58,862 nt of DNA, taken from NCBI GenBank assembly GCA_028280965.1, contig JANQKT010000115.1, positions 1-58,862 of the forward strand, in the 5' to 3' direction. The notes beneath the pieces are model-generated. The model was not told the origin of the DNA, ran no database searches, and saw only the letters and a list, made by a program, of their open reading frames with translations. Positions 22,802 to 30,773 of the stretch are shown piece by piece. Source of the DNA: Phycisphaeraceae bacterium. GTDB taxonomy: Bacteria > Planctomycetota > Phycisphaerae > Phycisphaerales > Phycisphaeraceae. How positions within the stretch are numbered: position 1 is the first letter of the stretch; each line of letters starts with the position of its first letter. The position numbers were made by a program, and so were the translations under genes.

Positions 22802-25267
22802 TCAATCTCCGACCGCCGAATCATCCGGCTCACGTCCGCGGATCGTAAAAACCTTCCTGGTCCGAGGCGGAGGACCACCGATGAACAAGGCTTCGCGCAG
22901 TCGAAACTCGGGGCCCGATCCGCTGCTGGGTTGCGTATCAGGCAACACATGACTCGGTGAATCACCTTCTTCTAAATCCGTCGGCCTCACCCGGTCCAGC
23001 GGCAAGGCACCCGCCGCCGGTTTAACCCCATCAGCAGGGTGTGTGTCGCTTGGCTTGCCTGACGGTTCGGCTCTACTCTCACTGTTGCGGATCACGTAGA
23101 GATACTTCGTCCGCTCCGGAACCCCGCGGGCTATCGTGATCGCTTCGATCAGGCGGAAGTCCCGCTTGGGGATAATGTACGTGCCCGGCCTTGCCCCCGT
23201 GTTCGCGGTCTGGATGAGGAAGGAGTAGCTGTTCGCCCGTGCATCGAGCATCTGCACCTTGACCGTCGCATCGCGCATAATGTCTTTCTCGTCAAGGATC
23301 CTGGCAATCTCCTCCTCAAGCTGGATCGTCGTCCGCCCCGCCGCCTTGACCGGCCCAACGATCGCCAGGCGGATATAACCGTTCTGATCAATCCGACGCT
23401 GCTGGACATCGTCGCGGCCGGGTATGCGCAGCTCGTAGATCGATACCTGGACCGTGTCGCCCTCCGCCATCACATAAGGCTCATCCGTCGGCGTGAGGTC
23501 CGCCTCCGTGATCGGGGACAGGCCCGGCAACTTCGGACGCGGGGGCTCCTGGGTCAGGATCGGCCTGACACCTGCGGGGTGTTCCTGCTTCAACTGCGCT
23601 TGTACCCAATCCGGCTGCTCGAAATCAAGGACCTCCTGCATGGTCGCCTGGTGGATGTTGATGACGTCGTTGGTTCGGAGATAGATATCCGCTTCACTGC
23701 CATCTCGGATCCCCTGCAGGCTAGCGCGGTAGATGTCCTGATCCGTATCGTTCACCTGGCGTATCAAGTCGACGATCCAGACCTTGCCTGGCTCAGGCTC
23801 GGGCCGGTCTACAAACCCGCCGGCAGAAGCAATCAGCCGATTCAGGGTCAGCTCCTGCTCACCCGGGATCGTGTATGCGCCCGGGCGAGCGATACTGCCC
23901 ATCATGTAGACAAACCCGGCATTCGGCGACGGCACGCTGATGATATCGCCCGGCCGGATGACGACGTTATAACGCATATCCCCGGCACGCAGCTTCTGAT
24001 AATCGATCTCCAGGATGCGCGCCTGCTTCGGGCCCAGCGGCTCAGAGGATGGCACATCGCCATCAACAGTCGGCGGATCGACCGTTGTTTGAGCATCGGC
24101 CTTATCAGTTATATCAACAGCACCTTCTTCCGAACGCGTTCTATCCCCGCACGCGACGACCGTCAGCGCGGTGCCGGCGATCAGCACCGCCAGCAGGCTT
24201 GCGCCCCAGACACTCGACCGGCCCTGGCTCGCGTCGCTTGGCGCGAGCAGTCGACGGACGCGGCCGGCCAAACCGCCATCGGTTGCGGCGAGACAGAGGC
24301 CTGGGCGGCCCGCGTCCAGGCCCGCGACCGCGGCGAGCGCATCGGCATAGGCCAGCGGGCTGCCGACCGAGACGACCGCATCGTCGTCGCAGCGGCGCTC
24401 GCGCTCGGCGCGGAGCTGTCGGCCGATCCACCAGACCGCGGGGTGGAAGAACAGCAGCGTCTCGATCAAGACCTGCACGAGGTTGATCAGGACATCGTGT
24501 CGGCGGACGTGCGCGAGCTCGTGCGCGAGGATCGAAGACAGCTGCGCCGGTGTCAGCCCGGTCGCCGCGGCGGCGGGCAGGAGGACGACCGGCCGGAAGA
24601 CGCCGACGACACACGGCACCGCGGCGCGGGCGCTGATGGCGAAACGGACTGGTCGGCGGACACCGCTGCGCTGCCTGGCGCACTCGGCGAGTCGCGCGAG
24701 TTCATCGGGCAAGGGCACAAGCCCGCGCGTGCGCAGCCACAGCGTCAGCCACCACCCGCCCAGCAGGCGCAGGCTCATCATGCACAGGCCCAGGGCGTAG
24801 AGCACGGCGGCGTAGGGCAGCCACCGCGATAGCCCGGCCGTTTCGTGTACCGACGCTGACCCGCCTTGCAAAACAAGCGTTTCCGCGACAACGCCCGCCG
24901 AATCAATCGCGCCGGGCGGTGTTGTCGCGTCTCGCGTTAACTCTTCCGGAGCGATGAGCGGCAACACGACCCTAGCGCCCTGGGCCGGCTTGAACACGTC
25001 GCCCGTGGCCTCGGCCGTGTCCGTCGCACCGCCCGCATGCCCCCGCTGCCAGGGCTGATGCACGGCCAGCGCCAGGGTGGTGACCAGCGGGATCGCGCCC
25101 AGGGTTGCGGCGCAGGCGTGGTAGCGCGTGGTGGGCCGGTCGGGCATGACGCGCAGCGCCAGCCACAGCCCGCCGGCGAGCAGCGTGCCGGCCCAGAGCG
25201 TGTGCACGAGCGCCCAGCCGAGCGCGAGGACCGCAGGGTGTTGCATCAGCGTTTGCCAGTCAGTCAT
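22802..25267 (-). CDS. M56 (BlaR1-like) metallopeptidase fused to SLBB and polysaccharide-export domains
   Basis: An 821-residue membrane protein. Residues 1-375 are an M56/BlaR1-type integral metallopeptidase: membrane segments near 13-39, 47-68, 148-178, 262-283 and 353-374, zinc motif HELAH at 249-253 and the downstream Glu region RAERERRCDDDAV. Residues about 437-490 form an SLBB domain (PGDIISVPSP, VYMMGSIARPGAYTIPGE, LNRLIASAGGF). Residues about 598-726 are a polysaccharide export (Wza-like) domain with another ligand-binding part (VMAEGDTVQVSIYELRIPG, QNGYIRLAIVGPV). AGGAG precedes the ATG at 25267, which overlaps the BlaI-type gene by eight bases. BlaR1 normally carries a beta-lactam sensor in this place, so the sensed signal here is probably different. 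Confidence 0.88.
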   Translation of the reverse strand: MTDWQTLMQHPAVLALGWALVHTLWAGTLLAGGLWLALRVMPDRPTTRYHACAATLGAIPLVTTLALAVHQPWQRGHAGGATDTAEATGDVFKPAQGARVVLPLIAPEELTRDATTPPGAIDSAGVVAETLVLQGGSASVHETAGLSRWLPYAAVLYALGLCMMSLRLLGGWWLTLWLRTRGLVPLPDELARLAECARQRSGVRRPVRFAISARAAVPCVVGVFRPVVLLPAAAATGLTPAQLSSILAHELAHVRRHDVLINLVQVLIETLLFFHPAVWWIGRQLRAERERRCDDDAVVSVGSPLAYADALAAVAGLDAGRPGLCLAATDGGLAGRVRRLLAPSDASQGRSSVWGASLLAVLIAGTALTVVACGDRTRSEEGAVDITDKADAQTTVDPPTVDGDVPSSEPLGPKQARILEIDYQKLRAGDMRYNVVIRPGDIISVPSPNAGFVYMMGSIARPGAYTIPGEQELTLNRLIASAGGFVDRPEPEPGKVWIVDLIRQVNDTDQDIYRASLQGIRDGSEADIYLRTNDVINIHQATMQEVLDFEQPDWVQAQLKQEHPAGVRPILTQEPPRPKLPGLSPITEADLTPTDEPYVMAEGDTVQVSIYELRIPGRDDVQQRRIDQNGYIRLAIVGPVKAAGRTTIQLEEEIARILDEKDIMRDATVKVQMLDARANSYSFLIQTANTGARPGTYIIPKRDFRLIEAITIARGVPERTKYLYVIRNSESRAEPSGKPSDTHPADGVKPAAGALPLDRVRPTDLEEGDSPSHVLPDTQPSSGSGPEFRLREALFIGGPPPRTRKVFTIRGREPDDSAVGD

Positions 25268-25655
25268 GGTTGCGCTCCTTGCGGTACTGTTCGATGAGCT
25301 GCTGGATCTCGGCCAGCTCGTCATCGCCGGGCTTGCGGCTCATGAGCGCCTGGCCGATGAGCCCGGCGGCGGACCCGCCGAAGGCCTTGTCGATGAGCTC
25401 GGAGACCAGGCGTTTCTGCGTGCGTTTGCGCGTGAGACGGGCCTTGTAGACGTGGGTGCGGCGGGACTCATCGCGGCCGACGAGCTCTTTATCCGCCATG
25501 ATCTGCATGAGCTTGAGGACGGTCGTGTAGCCGACATCGCGGGTTTGCTCGATGACCTCGAAGACCTCGCGGACGGTGCTGGGCCCGCGGGCCCAGAGGA
25601 CCTCGAGGATCTGGAGCTCTGATTCGGTGGGTTTGTTGTCTTTGGCTGGGGACAT
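25260..25655 (-). CDS. BlaI/MecI/CopY family repressor
   Basis: A 131-residue winged-helix repressor. LQILEVLWARGPSTVREVFEVI (residues about 15-36) and GYTTVLKLMQIMADKELVGR (about 42-61) form the DNA-binding domain; RRTHVYKARLTRKRTQ is the wing and the start of the dimer domain. In the Bla/Mec systems the partner M56 protease causes cleavage of the repressor and so induction. Here the partner gene follows with an eight-base overlap and the promoter has two matching palindromes, so a self-regulated sensor unit is likely. Confidence 0.92.
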   Translation of the reverse strand: MSPAKDNKPTESELQILEVLWARGPSTVREVFEVIEQTRDVGYTTVLKLMQIMADKELVGRDESRRTHVYKARLTRKRTQKRLVSELIDKAFGGSAAGLIGQALMSRKPGDDELAEIQQLIEQYRKERNHD

Positions 25656-25688
25656 GATGGGCAGGCCTCCACGGGGGTGAGCGGGGCC

Positions 25689-25729
25689 AGTATATACGAA
25701 TTATTTCGTATGTCAACGAAAAATTTCGT
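25689..25729 (-). promoter_or_regulatory. Promoter with two operators for the BlaI/M56-SLBB operon
   Basis: On the minus strand TTGACA (25711-25716), a 16-base spacer and TATACT (25689-25694). The palindrome ATACGAA-N4-TTCGTAT (25694-25711) fills the spacer, and a second, ACGAA-N4-TTCGT (25716-25729), overlaps the upstream edge of the -35 box. Centres are 20 bases apart, two helix turns. This fits binding by two repressor dimers. Confidence 0.85.
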
Positions 25730-25826
25730 AGGCTTGCCACGCGGACACCGATAGCATGCCGCAGCCGCCGCGTCATACGCGGTCGGGCGGTTGACAGGCA
25801 CCGCCCGGCCGGGCGTGGCCCGGCGG

Positions 25827-26552
25827 TTACGCCAAGTCAAACAACAAGACACGCGCCAGCTCGACGCCACGCACGCTGATCTCGCCGGGAGATTCGATGA
25901 CCGCGGCATCGCCGGCGGCGAGCGCGGTGCCTGCGATCTCGGCCGCGCCGGTCATGACATGCGCGTACGCGCCGCGGCCTTCGGCGAGCGCGTACGACGC
26001 CGTTGCACCATCCGCGAGGTCCGCGACGAGCACAACCGCGTCCTGATGGATCGGCAGCGCGCCCGCCCCGACATCCGACGCGCGGCCGGACGCGATCGGG
26101 GCGAAGCGGTTGTGCCTGGCTTCGGGTTCGATCAGAGTCTGGTCGTACCGCGGTGCGATGTTTTGTTCGCTGGGCTGGATCCAGACCTGGATCAGGTGGG
26201 CCGGGTCGTCCGCCGAGGCGTTGAACTCGCTGTGGCGGATGCCCGAGCCGGCGGACATGACCTGCACCTCGCCGGGCCGTAGTTCCCGGCTGTTCTCGAG
26301 CGAGTCGCCGTGCCGCAGCGCGCCGCCAAGCATCCACGAGATGATCTCCATGTTGTCGTGGCCGTGCTCGCCGAATCCCGCGCCGGGGGCGATGCGGTCG
26401 TCGTTGATGACACGAAGCGAGCGGTAGCCCATCCGCTTGGGGTCGTGGTAGTGGCCGAAGGAAAACGAGTGGGCGCTGTCGAGCCAGCCGATCTGTGTGC
26501 GCCCGCGTTCAGTGGCTCGGCGGACCTCGATGCTCGGCGTATTGTCGGCCAT
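25827..26552 (-). CDS. Pirin family protein (YhhW-like quercetinase type)
   Basis: A 241-residue bicupin. The N-terminal cupin has the pirin signature: SFGHYHDPKRMGYRSLRVINDD and GFGEHGHDNMEIISW, whose two His, the later His in SAGSGIRHSEFN and a Glu bind the metal. The C-terminal cupin is more diverged (GRGAYAHVMTGAAEI). Family members such as E. coli YhhW degrade quercetin in vitro; others act as regulators. AAAGGGG lies seven bases before the ATG at 26552. It stands alone and is not clearly linked to its neighbours. Confidence 0.9.
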   Translation of the reverse strand: MADNTPSIEVRRATERGRTQIGWLDSAHSFSFGHYHDPKRMGYRSLRVINDDRIAPGAGFGEHGHDNMEIISWMLGGALRHGDSLENSRELRPGEVQVMSAGSGIRHSEFNASADDPAHLIQVWIQPSEQNIAPRYDQTLIEPEARHNRFAPIASGRASDVGAGALPIHQDAVVLVADLADGATASYALAEGRGAYAHVMTGAAEIAGTALAAGDAAVIESPGEISVRGVELARVLLFDLA

Positions 26553-26608
26553 GCTCAAACCCCTTTCAAAAATCGATCAGGATCTGATACTAGGCGATCG
26601 GCCGGGGA

Positions 26609-27256
26609 TCAGCCGACCGCCTGGGCCTCTGCCGATTCCTCCTGCTCCTCCGCGATGACCGGCTCTTCGTCCAGCGCCTCGACCGCTGAAGCAGGCTTGG
26701 CGCGCTGGATCAGCATGAGGTTGCGGATGTAGACGACCCAGCCGGTGGCCTGGCCGAACACGCCGACGATGTCCTTGCGCCAGAGGAAGTAGACGATGAG
26801 CATGCTCGCCCCGCCCAGGGACATCCACCAGAAGGCCGGCGGGACGACCGACCGCTTCAACCGCTCGCTGGCGACCCACTGCACGATCATGCGGCCCATG
26901 AACAGGACCTGCGCGAACACGCCGACGAAGACCCACATCAGGCCCGCGGTCGTGGTGATGTTGAGGATGCGCATGTACGCCGGACGGCCCTGGTAGTCCT
27001 CTTCGAGCAGCTTGGCGTAGAGGACGGGCGTGATCTCCTGGGTCGAGCCGTCGCGCCAGGTCACGCGGTAGATCAGGTCGCCGTCGTCGTCGCTGACCAG
27101 GCGGACGGAGCTGGCGCCCGCGGGCGTGACCGCGACCTTGATGCCCGCGGCGAGCTCGCTGCGCGTCAGGCCCCACCAGACGCCCGCCGAGACCAGCAGC
27201 AGCGCCAGCGCGGCGATCAGCACCATCAGGCGTTTGTTGGAGCGTGTCTGTTCCAT
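26609..27256 (-). CDS. Lipid A biosynthesis N-terminal domain (LAB_N) membrane protein
   Basis: A 215-residue membrane protein with an N-terminal anchor (residues 10-30), a periplasmic domain with RVTWRDGSTQEITPVLYA, and then the LAB_N region: VLFMGRMIVQWVASERLKRS, VPPAFWWMSLGGASMLIVYFL and GVFGQATGWVVYIRNL. LAB_N segments resemble PQ-loop transporters and usually sit beside a GT2 dolichol-phosphate-mannose-like transferase, as here (20 bases downstream of it). The acidic C-terminal tail is cytoplasmic. Probable role: lipid-linked sugar flipping or lipid A modification. Confidence 0.85.
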   Translation of the reverse strand: MEQTRSNKRLMVLIAALALLLVSAGVWWGLTRSELAAGIKVAVTPAGASSVRLVSDDDGDLIYRVTWRDGSTQEITPVLYAKLLEEDYQGRPAYMRILNITTTAGLMWVFVGVFAQVLFMGRMIVQWVASERLKRSVVPPAFWWMSLGGASMLIVYFLWRKDIVGVFGQATGWVVYIRNLMLIQRAKPASAVEALDEEPVIAEEQEESAEAQAVG

Positions 27257-27275
27257 GCGGCACCCGGAGGAAAGA

Positions 27276-28058
27276 TCAATCTTGGCTTTCAGCGCGATCG
27301 ACCCGCGTGTCGCGCAGGCGTTTACGCATCCAGACGACGGCGAAGCAGTCCTGCAGGCCGTTCCAGCCGCGCGTGATCACGCCGACGCCGTACTTCGTCA
27401 CGCCCGCGTGGCGTGGGCGGTGGTGGACGGGCTGTTCTTTGACCACCCCGCCGAGCGCCGCGACGTAGACCGGCACGAACCGGTGCATGCCCTTGTACTG
27501 CAGCGGGACCTGCCTCGCGTACGCGGCGCGCAGGACCCGGGCCGAGCAGCCGGTATCGCGCACGCTGTCGCCCAGCAAGAGCCGCCGCGCGCTTCGGCCG
27601 ACGATGCTGGCGTACCGGCGGGCGACCGAGTCCTTGCGGTTCGCCGAGCGGTCGCCCTGCACCATGTCCGCCTCGCCCGACTCGACGCGCTCGAGCATCG
27701 TCAGCAGGTCCGCCGGGTCGTTCTGCAGGTCCGCGTCGAGCGTCGCGACCAGGGGCGCAAGCGCGGCGTGGACCCCCGCGAACATCGCCGACGACTGGCC
27801 CTGACACTTTCCTCTGTGCAGCACCCGGACCCACGCGTGCTCGGCCGACAGCGACCGCGCCACCTCCAGCGTGCCGTCCGTCGACCCGTCATCGACCAGC
27901 ACCAGCTCGGCGTCAACGCCCTGCTGCCGCAGCGACCCATCGATCTGCTTGACCAGCAACGCGAGGTTGTCTTCTTCGTTGTGCGCCGGCACGACCACCG
28001 ACAGCCTCGGCGGGGATTCAGAAACGCCGTGACCAAGGGTGTCTGAGTTCGGCGGCAT
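27276..28058 (-). CDS. Family 2 glycosyltransferase (polyprenyl-phosphate sugar transferase type)
   Basis: A 260-residue GT2 enzyme. SVVVPAHNEEDNLALLV starts the GT-A fold, ELVLVDDGSTDGT follows, and ATLDADLQNDP gives the D-x-D metal site. QVPLQYKGMHRFVPVY with PVHHRPRHAGVTKYG matches the DPM1/ArnC group that moves a sugar from UDP or GDP to polyprenyl phosphate. The C-terminal membrane segments of ArnC are missing; the adjacent LAB_N protein may replace them. With the GT39-like protein it could form a lipid-linked sugar route. Confidence 0.88.
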   Translation of the reverse strand: MPPNSDTLGHGVSESPPRLSVVVPAHNEEDNLALLVKQIDGSLRQQGVDAELVLVDDGSTDGTLEVARSLSAEHAWVRVLHRGKCQGQSSAMFAGVHAALAPLVATLDADLQNDPADLLTMLERVESGEADMVQGDRSANRKDSVARRYASIVGRSARRLLLGDSVRDTGCSARVLRAAYARQVPLQYKGMHRFVPVYVAALGGVVKEQPVHHRPRHAGVTKYGVGVITRGWNGLQDCFAVVWMRKRLRDTRVDRAESQD

Positions 28059-28471
28059 AGACGTTGACCTAGTGTGTTCGGGGCGGGCTGAGCGTAGGGG
28101 ATCCTACCTGAGGGGGCTGCTCTGCCCAAACCACAGCGGCCCATGACGGGCTGGGTCGTTCGGCCGCAAACAGATAGACCGCCCCAGATGACCACGGCGT
28201 GCACGGACAGGTGAAGACTAAACCGCAAACCCAGGCCGAGCAAGAATAAATGCGATCCAGACAGCGGATAAAGCAGCTTGTCCTTCTTGGAAGAGCTTGC
28301 CTTTGCCCCCTCTCCCTTCCAGGGAGAGGGTTGGGGTGAGGGTCCAGCGTGGTATCCACTATGAAAGAAAAGACGAAGCCGCGGTCTGCTTGACGCCCAA
28401 CCCTCATCCCCCGCCTTCTCCCTATCAGGGAGAAGGAGCCCAAACCGTGACAGGCAATAAAACAAGAAGCT
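28059..28471. other. Intergenic stretch with a MITE-like repeat
   Basis: No convincing gene. 28306-28436 holds two short hairpins, CTCTCCCT-TCC-AGGGAGAG and TTCTCCCT-ATC-AGGGAGAA, with inverted GGGGTGAGGG / CCCTCATCCCC on their inner sides. Thus the whole block is an inverted repeat of about 130 bases. A fragment of hydrophobic coding potential on the minus strand (about 28150-28270) is broken by frameshifts and unassigned. Confidence 0.7.
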
Positions 28472-30025
28472 CTAACGCCGAAGGTGGTACACCCGCCCGC
28501 TGGGCAGCTCCACGACCTCGACGTCTTCATAAGACGCCACCAGCTCATCGAAGCTGTCCCGCAGCGCCTGCGTCGCCGGCCGACGCGCCGTCTCCGGGTC
28601 CAGATCAAGCTCCCGGCGGTACTCCACGACCACCAGCTCGTCCGCGCCCGCGTGCGGCATCGGCGACATCGGCACACCGATCTCGACCGGCGGGTTGCCG
28701 TACTTCGTCGCCTCGCGGTTCGACTCGACGCCAAACACCTGCGGCATCATGTACACCTGAACATTATCGAGGTGGTAATCGATCTGCAGCTTCAGCCGCG
28801 TGTGCTGCACGATGTAGACCATGTCCGCGCCCGGCGCCTCTTCGCGGATGTAATCCACGAAGTCCATCTCATACGTCGGCGGCGGCTCACGGAGCTCCAA
28901 CGCCATGCCGACGCCCGCGGCACCCAAGACAAGAACGCACAACGCGGCGCGCACCCACACGCCCCCCCAGGGCAGCGACGTCAGCGCGACCGCCAGCCCG
29001 ACCGCCTGGCACATCGCGGCGATCGTGAAGTAGCGCTCGATCACCATCGTGTTCACATCCAGCACGACCAGGCTGAACAGCCCGCAGACCAGCGGGAAGA
29101 ACCACATCAGCCCGAGCAGCACGCCGAACCGCCGCGCACGGTAGAGGCCGAACGCAACAACCCCCAGGTGCAGCACCCAGATCAGGGCGACGACGGGCTT
29201 GGCCCAGAACGCGCCGGACCTGGCCAGCGGGACCAGGTTCAGGTTGAACGAGTAGTCAAACACCGCGCTCGGCCAGCGGATCAGCCCGCCGGAAGACAGC
29301 CACCCCAACCGGTCGTCGACCGTGTACAGGGATTTCGTATAGAGGAACCACGGCAGGAACACCGCCAGCGCGATCAGCAGCGCCGCGGACAGACGCCAAC
29401 GCGCCGGCCCGACGAACAAGACGCCGACCAGCATGATCGCGACGACCGGGATCGCCGCGTTGTACGAGAGCAGTGCGAGCAGCGCCAACCCCCCGATCAG
29501 CACCTGCCGCCAGCGCGCCGGCCGGTCACCCGACGAGACGATGAAGTACGTCGCCGCCATGACGAACAGCGCGAGGAACGCGGCCGGTCGGGTGTTGTGC
29601 CCGACCCAGAGGTAGGTGCCCGACAGCATGCACAGCGCGACCGCCAGCACCGCCGCGTACCGCCCGGCGATGGTCCGCACGGTCGCGTACAGGAACCCCA
29701 GCGCGATAAAGCTCGCCGCCTGCGGCAGCGCCCGCATCGCCCACAGGCTGTCGGTCCCCAGCAGCTTCGCGCTGACCCACGCGGCCAAAAAATACAGCGG
29801 CTGGTGCGCGTGCCGCAGCCGGTCCTCCATCAGCACCGGCAGCGACTCGCGGATCACGTACAGCGTCCGGTACTCGCCGTCCTGCAGCGGCACGCGGTCC
29901 ATCGCCCACAGGTACAGCCCGACCAGCGGCGTCCACAGCAAGACCGCCAGCAGCAGGTCCCACCGCCGCCCGCCCGGCTCAGCCGCGGGATCATCCGAAT
30001 TATGAAGAGCGTCCGCACCCATCAT
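28472..30025 (-). CDS. GT39-like (ArnT/PMT type) glycosyltransferase, membrane
   Basis: A 517-residue protein with about ten membrane segments. The first periplasmic loop has DRVPLQDGEYRTLYVIRE and later HAHQPLYFLAAWVSAKLLG, where an acidic residue and the H-x-P-L-Y pattern match GT-C enzymes of family 39, which take sugars from polyprenyl phosphate. VAVALCMLSGTYLWVGHNTRPAAFLALF is a typical core segment. The soluble C-terminal part (residues 395-517) would face the periplasm. It is upstream of GT2 and LAB_N on the same strand but 413 bases away. The acceptor is unknown. Confidence 0.8.
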   Translation of the reverse strand: MMGADALHNSDDPAAEPGGRRWDLLLAVLLWTPLVGLYLWAMDRVPLQDGEYRTLYVIRESLPVLMEDRLRHAHQPLYFLAAWVSAKLLGTDSLWAMRALPQAASFIALGFLYATVRTIAGRYAAVLAVALCMLSGTYLWVGHNTRPAAFLALFVMAATYFIVSSGDRPARWRQVLIGGLALLALLSYNAAIPVVAIMLVGVLFVGPARWRLSAALLIALAVFLPWFLYTKSLYTVDDRLGWLSSGGLIRWPSAVFDYSFNLNLVPLARSGAFWAKPVVALIWVLHLGVVAFGLYRARRFGVLLGLMWFFPLVCGLFSLVVLDVNTMVIERYFTIAAMCQAVGLAVALTSLPWGGVWVRAALCVLVLGAAGVGMALELREPPPTYEMDFVDYIREEAPGADMVYIVQHTRLKLQIDYHLDNVQVYMMPQVFGVESNREATKYGNPPVEIGVPMSPMPHAGADELVVVEYRRELDLDPETARRPATQALRDSFDELVASYEDVEVVELPSGRVYHLRR

Positions 30026-30256
30026 CTTTCACCGGAGAACGGGCAGATGGTAGCCGTTCACCCGGGCCCGCGAAAGGATGCCACGCAAAACCGCGCGGGG
30101 CAATCGCAGCCGAACAAGTTTCCGAACAAGCCCCTTCCGTGCCAGGTGGGGTGGGCATCCTGCCCGCCGTTCGGACACCGGGTGCCACACCGCGTCCCGA
30201 AGGGCGCTGTGCGCGAATCGCAAGGAACGCATGCAAGACAACCCGGCACCGGAGGC

Positions 30257-30290
30257 GGGGGCAGCCCCTCTATTGAGAGGGGCTGCCCCC
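30257..30290. repeat. GGGGCAGCCCC-type hairpin
   Basis: Perfect 14-base arms 30257-30270 and 30277-30290 with a six-base loop. Same family as 4601. It lies in a 292-base gap (30026-30317) that has no gene. Confidence 0.85.
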
Positions 30291-30317
30291 TTGCGTACCG
30301 TGCGCTCAGGCAGATAT

Positions 30318-30674
30318 TCAGCTGGTCGCGTAATAAAACCGCTCGTGCACGATCTTGCCGCCCTCCCACCGCTGCACCGCGACCTGCTCGACGTGGATGT
30401 CGTTGTCGTTGACATCCGTCCAGTCCATGACGTTCTCGTATATCGAGACCCCGTCCCCCACCGCGACCGCGGCGGCCTCGAAGTTCTTGAACGCCTTCAC
30501 CGAATCGACAAACTTCTGCTCCCGCTCCAGGTTCGCCGCCAGCCCGGCCGTGTCCCCGTACGCCGGCTCGGTCATGACGACGTTGTCGGCGTAGAACTCG
30601 CGCATCGCGTCCATGATCCGCCCGTTGCGGATGTATTCGAGCAGCTCGTGGATGCGGACATTGGATTCAGACAT
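30318..30674 (-). CDS. SnoaL-like / NTF2-fold protein
   Basis: A 118-residue protein with the cone-shaped NTF2 fold: HELLEYIRNGRIMDAMREFYADNVVMTEP at the N-terminus, and VAVGDGVSIYENVMDWTD, VEQVAVQRWEGGKIVHERFYY as the beta-sheet. Such proteins may be isomerases, hydrolases or ligand binders; the catalytic Asp/His set is not obvious. The start at 30674 has GGAGA six bases upstream, which rules out the longer frame from 30758. It stands alone. Confidence 0.85.
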   Translation of the reverse strand: MSESNVRIHELLEYIRNGRIMDAMREFYADNVVMTEPAYGDTAGLAANLEREQKFVDSVKAFKNFEAAAVAVGDGVSIYENVMDWTDVNDNDIHVEQVAVQRWEGGKIVHERFYYATS

Positions 30675-30773
30675 CGTGGTTCTCCGTGGTTCGGGTTTGG
30701 GCCGTTGACAGCAAACCACTATAGGCAGGGTCTCACAGAGAAACGCCGGTAGAGTCAATGGTTGGCCGTGGCA

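Noticed and set aside
28150..28270. Hydrophobic fragment on the minus strand resembling part of a membrane protein
   Set aside because: Frame breaks within about 40 codons and no family could be named, so it is not listed as a pseudogene.
28484..30412. 642-codon plus-strand frame
   Set aside because: Extremely Arg, Gln and His-rich; antisense to the GT39-like membrane protein.
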